In this document: in pieces, positions 62,567 through 64,000 of the stretch
How the letters are laid out: every line of letters starts with the position of its first letter
How positions within the stretch are numbered: position 1 is the stretch's first letter
NCBI GenBank assembly: GCA_020637805.1
Contig: JACKJU010000003.1
Span: forward strand, 124,001-188,000
Length of the DNA stretch: 64,000 nucleotides
DNA from: Nitratireductor sp.
GTDB lineage: Bacteria > Pseudomonadota > Alphaproteobacteria > Rhizobiales > Rhizobiaceae
Reading direction: 5' to 3'
Translations under genes and position numbers: made by a program
The notes under the pieces: generated by a model
Told to the model about the DNA's origin: nothing
The model's database searches: none
What the model saw: the letters and a program-made list of their open reading frames with translations, nothing else

Positions 62567-63546
62567 CACGAGGCATCCCCGGATGACGTGGTGTCCGTCA
62601 GGTCAACATCGATGATCTGGCCCGGCATCAACGGCTGGCGTTTTCCGTCGCCCGGCTTGTCCGGCACGGCCTCGACCAGGTAGACCAGCTTCTGCCGGTT
62701 CTCCAGCGAATAGATCACCGGCGGCGTGAACTCCGGGTCGGGCGAGATATACTTGATCGTCGCGGTCAAACCGTCTTCGCAGCCGTCGCAATTGACGTCC
62801 AGTTTGGCGCCGACCGAAAGCTTCGACAGCGAACGCTCCGGCACGTAGACACGCACCTTCACCGCGCCGTCCGGCAGGATCGAGAGGGCAGGAGCCTGTG
62901 GTCCGGAGATCTCTCCTGGATGGCGGATGATGTCGTAGACGGTACCCGAAACGGGGACCGTGAGCTCGCGCTGCTCAAGCCGCCAGTCGGCCTGCTCGAC
63001 CAACGCCTTTGCCTGGTTCACGGCAGCCTGTGCCGCCGCAATCTCTGCCTCGCGGGCGGGCAGGCGTGCCACAAGGAGGTTGTTCTCAATCTCTCGAATC
63101 TTGGCTTCTGCCACCTGAACCGCAGTTGCTGCATCATCGACCTTGGCCTGTGTGGTGGCCCTGCTGTCGAGCAATTTCTGCTGGCGCAGAAGCGTGCGCT
63201 TGGCTTCCTCCTCCTGTGCCCTTGCCGAGGCAAGGGACGCTTCCATCACCGCGATCTCCTCGGGCCGCCTGCCAGTTCTCAGGTTCTCGAGCTTGCTTCG
63301 TGCTTCGGCGAGCGCAGCGCGGGCGCTTGCCACCTGTATCTCTGCATCGCGCTTTTCCAGTACGCCCAGAACCTGGCCGGCTGCGACCCGGTCGCCCCGG
63401 CGCACGTCCAGCCGCTCGATGCGCGCGGTCTCGACCGGTGCTGCCACAACGAACTCGCCCTCGACATAACCGGTCGCGAGCGGGGCAGGGGTGCATATCT
63501 GGAATAACCCGGCAAGGTAGGGGATGGTACAGACAAGGTTGATCAT
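62566..63546 (-). CDS. HlyD-family membrane fusion protein (YbhG-like)
   Basis: This 326-residue protein has an N-terminal hydrophobic anchor (about 3-18), a lipoyl half-motif, a long coiled coil (about 75-180: AQEEEAKRTLLRQQ) and a beta-barrel C-terminal part with VPERSLSKLSVGAKL. It links the inner membrane pump to the envelope. ATG 63546 overlaps the TetR stop (ATGA) although no strong ribosome site is present. Order regulator-HlyD-ATPase-permease matches CecR-YbhGFSR. Confidence 0.88.
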   Translation of the reverse strand: MINLVCTIPYLAGLFQICTPAPLATGYVEGEFVVAAPVETARIERLDVRRGDRVAAGQVLGVLEKRDAEIQVASARAALAEARSKLENLRTGRRPEEIAVMEASLASARAQEEEAKRTLLRQQKLLDSRATTQAKVDDAATAVQVAEAKIREIENNLLVARLPAREAEIAAAQAAVNQAKALVEQADWRLEQRELTVPVSGTVYDIIRHPGEISGPQAPALSILPDGAVKVRVYVPERSLSKLSVGAKLDVNCDGCEDGLTATIKYISPDPEFTPPVIYSLENRQKLVYLVEAVPDKPGDGKRQPLMPGQIIDVDLTDTTSSGDAS

Positions 63547-64000
63547 GATGCTGGTCCGTTTCGTGTTGGCGTCATGCCGGCGCCATTCCTGCGGCGTGCG
63601 GCATGAACGCAATCCCTGAGGTTGGTGACAATCTGGGCTTCGATTTCCCCGGCTTCGCCCGAAGATGTTTCCGCCCAGCCCATTCGGCGCTGGACGATGG
63701 GCATGGCCAGCCGGAAATAGATGACCTGACCGACGACGGAGAACACCGCGAGTTTGACGGAAGGGTCCTCCGCATCGCCGCCCGCCGCCGAGGCATACAG
63801 GCGGCACGCAGCGCGATGCACCGGCTCGAACACCTGCGAAAAGATGATCTCCAGGTTTCTGCCTGGATGGCTGAGTTCACGAACCACGAACATGACGAAA
63901 TGGCGCGATTGGGAATTGGCGACGATGAATCCGACCAGCGAGCGGATAGCGTTTTCCAGTACCGCAAGTGCTTCGTCCGGGCCGATGGGCTTACCCTGTT
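63543..64000 (-). CDS. TetR regulator with CerR-type C-terminal domain, N-terminus outside window
   Basis: The last 151 residues of a TetR-family protein are seen; the frame runs off the right edge. The C-terminal domain has the CerR/CecR-like pattern, including FVMFVVRELSHPG and IYFRLAMPIVQRRMGW. The DNA-binding domain is not in the window. By position it should control the exporter operon that starts within its stop. Confidence 0.8.
   Translation of the reverse strand, partial: QGKPIGPDEALAVLENAIRSLVGFIVANSQSRHFVMFVVRELSHPGRNLEIIFSQVFEPVHRAACRLYASAAGGDAEDPSVKLAVFSVVGQVIYFRLAMPIVQRRMGWAETSSGEAGEIEAQIVTNLRDCVHAARRRNGAGMTPTRNGPAS

Overview
The window looks like a chromosomal segment of an alphaproteobacterium, most likely Hyphomicrobiales (Phyllobacteriaceae-like, e.g. 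a Nitratireductor or Mesorhizobium relative). The reasons are a complete PhyR/NepR/EcfG general stress system with several GGAAC-N16-CGTT promoters, a rhizobial-style reductive pyrimidine catabolic cluster with a RutR-like regulator, HWE histidine kinases, and high-GC coding with short ATGA/GTGA overlaps. Family calls come from reading the protein sequences, not from a database search.

Region 1 (1-13.9 kb) is a carboxylate or sugar-acid catabolic cluster. It has a TRAP transporter (the DctP end and a fused DctQM), a small membrane protein, an IlvD/Edd dehydratase, an RraA-type aldolase, a UxaA-type dehydratase, an SDR with a degenerate active site, a CaiB/BaiF CoA-transferase, a solute-binding-protein-like protein with no signal peptide, an amidohydrolase/lactonase, an IclR regulator, an enolase-superfamily dehydratase, an L-rhamnose mutarotase-like protein and a MaoC hydratase. 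Related TGAAT/ATTCA palindromes before the CoA-transferase and at the iclR/enolase divergent promoter suggest one IclR regulon. The substrate is not identifiable from sequence.

Region 2 (13.9-25.5 kb) is reductive pyrimidine degradation: PreT-PreA, a DMT exporter-like protein, a RutR-like TetR regulator, an M20 N-carbamoyl amidohydrolase, dihydropyrimidinase, and a NitT/TauT-type ABC transporter with binding protein. Two RutR-box-like sites flank the block. A DUF559 nuclease gene bracketed by 54-bp inverted repeats sits between hydA and the transporter ATPase.

Region 3 (25.5-39.8 kb) is a stress and respiration block. It has a PPK2 gene broken by an in-frame stop, YfdX, a general-stress-domain protein, a PRC-barrel protein, a patatin, a 3-hydroxybutyrate-dehydrogenase-like SDR, a Sel1 protein, a DUF202 protein, cyoABCD and a DUF3096 protein. 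A histidine kinase and an NtrC-family response regulator follow. Three -24/-12 (sigma-54) promoters, before yfdX, before the stress-protein operon and before the kinase, point to a local sigma-54 regulon.

Region 4 (39.8-60.4 kb) is built around the general stress response. It has a GMC oxidoreductase with gluconate-dehydrogenase-like subunit and triheme cytochrome, an AI-2E family transporter, a BLUF photoreceptor, a double PRC-barrel protein, two HWE kinases (GAF-PAS and CHASE), phyR, nepR, ecfG, a receiver protein, a Crp/Fnr regulator, a lipid kinase and a row of small envelope or stress proteins. EcfG-type promoters precede many of these units, so master regulators and targets are packed together.

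Region 5 (60.4-64 kb) is a TetR-HlyD-ABC exporter operon resembling CecR-YbhGFSR, with the TetR gene cut by the window edge.
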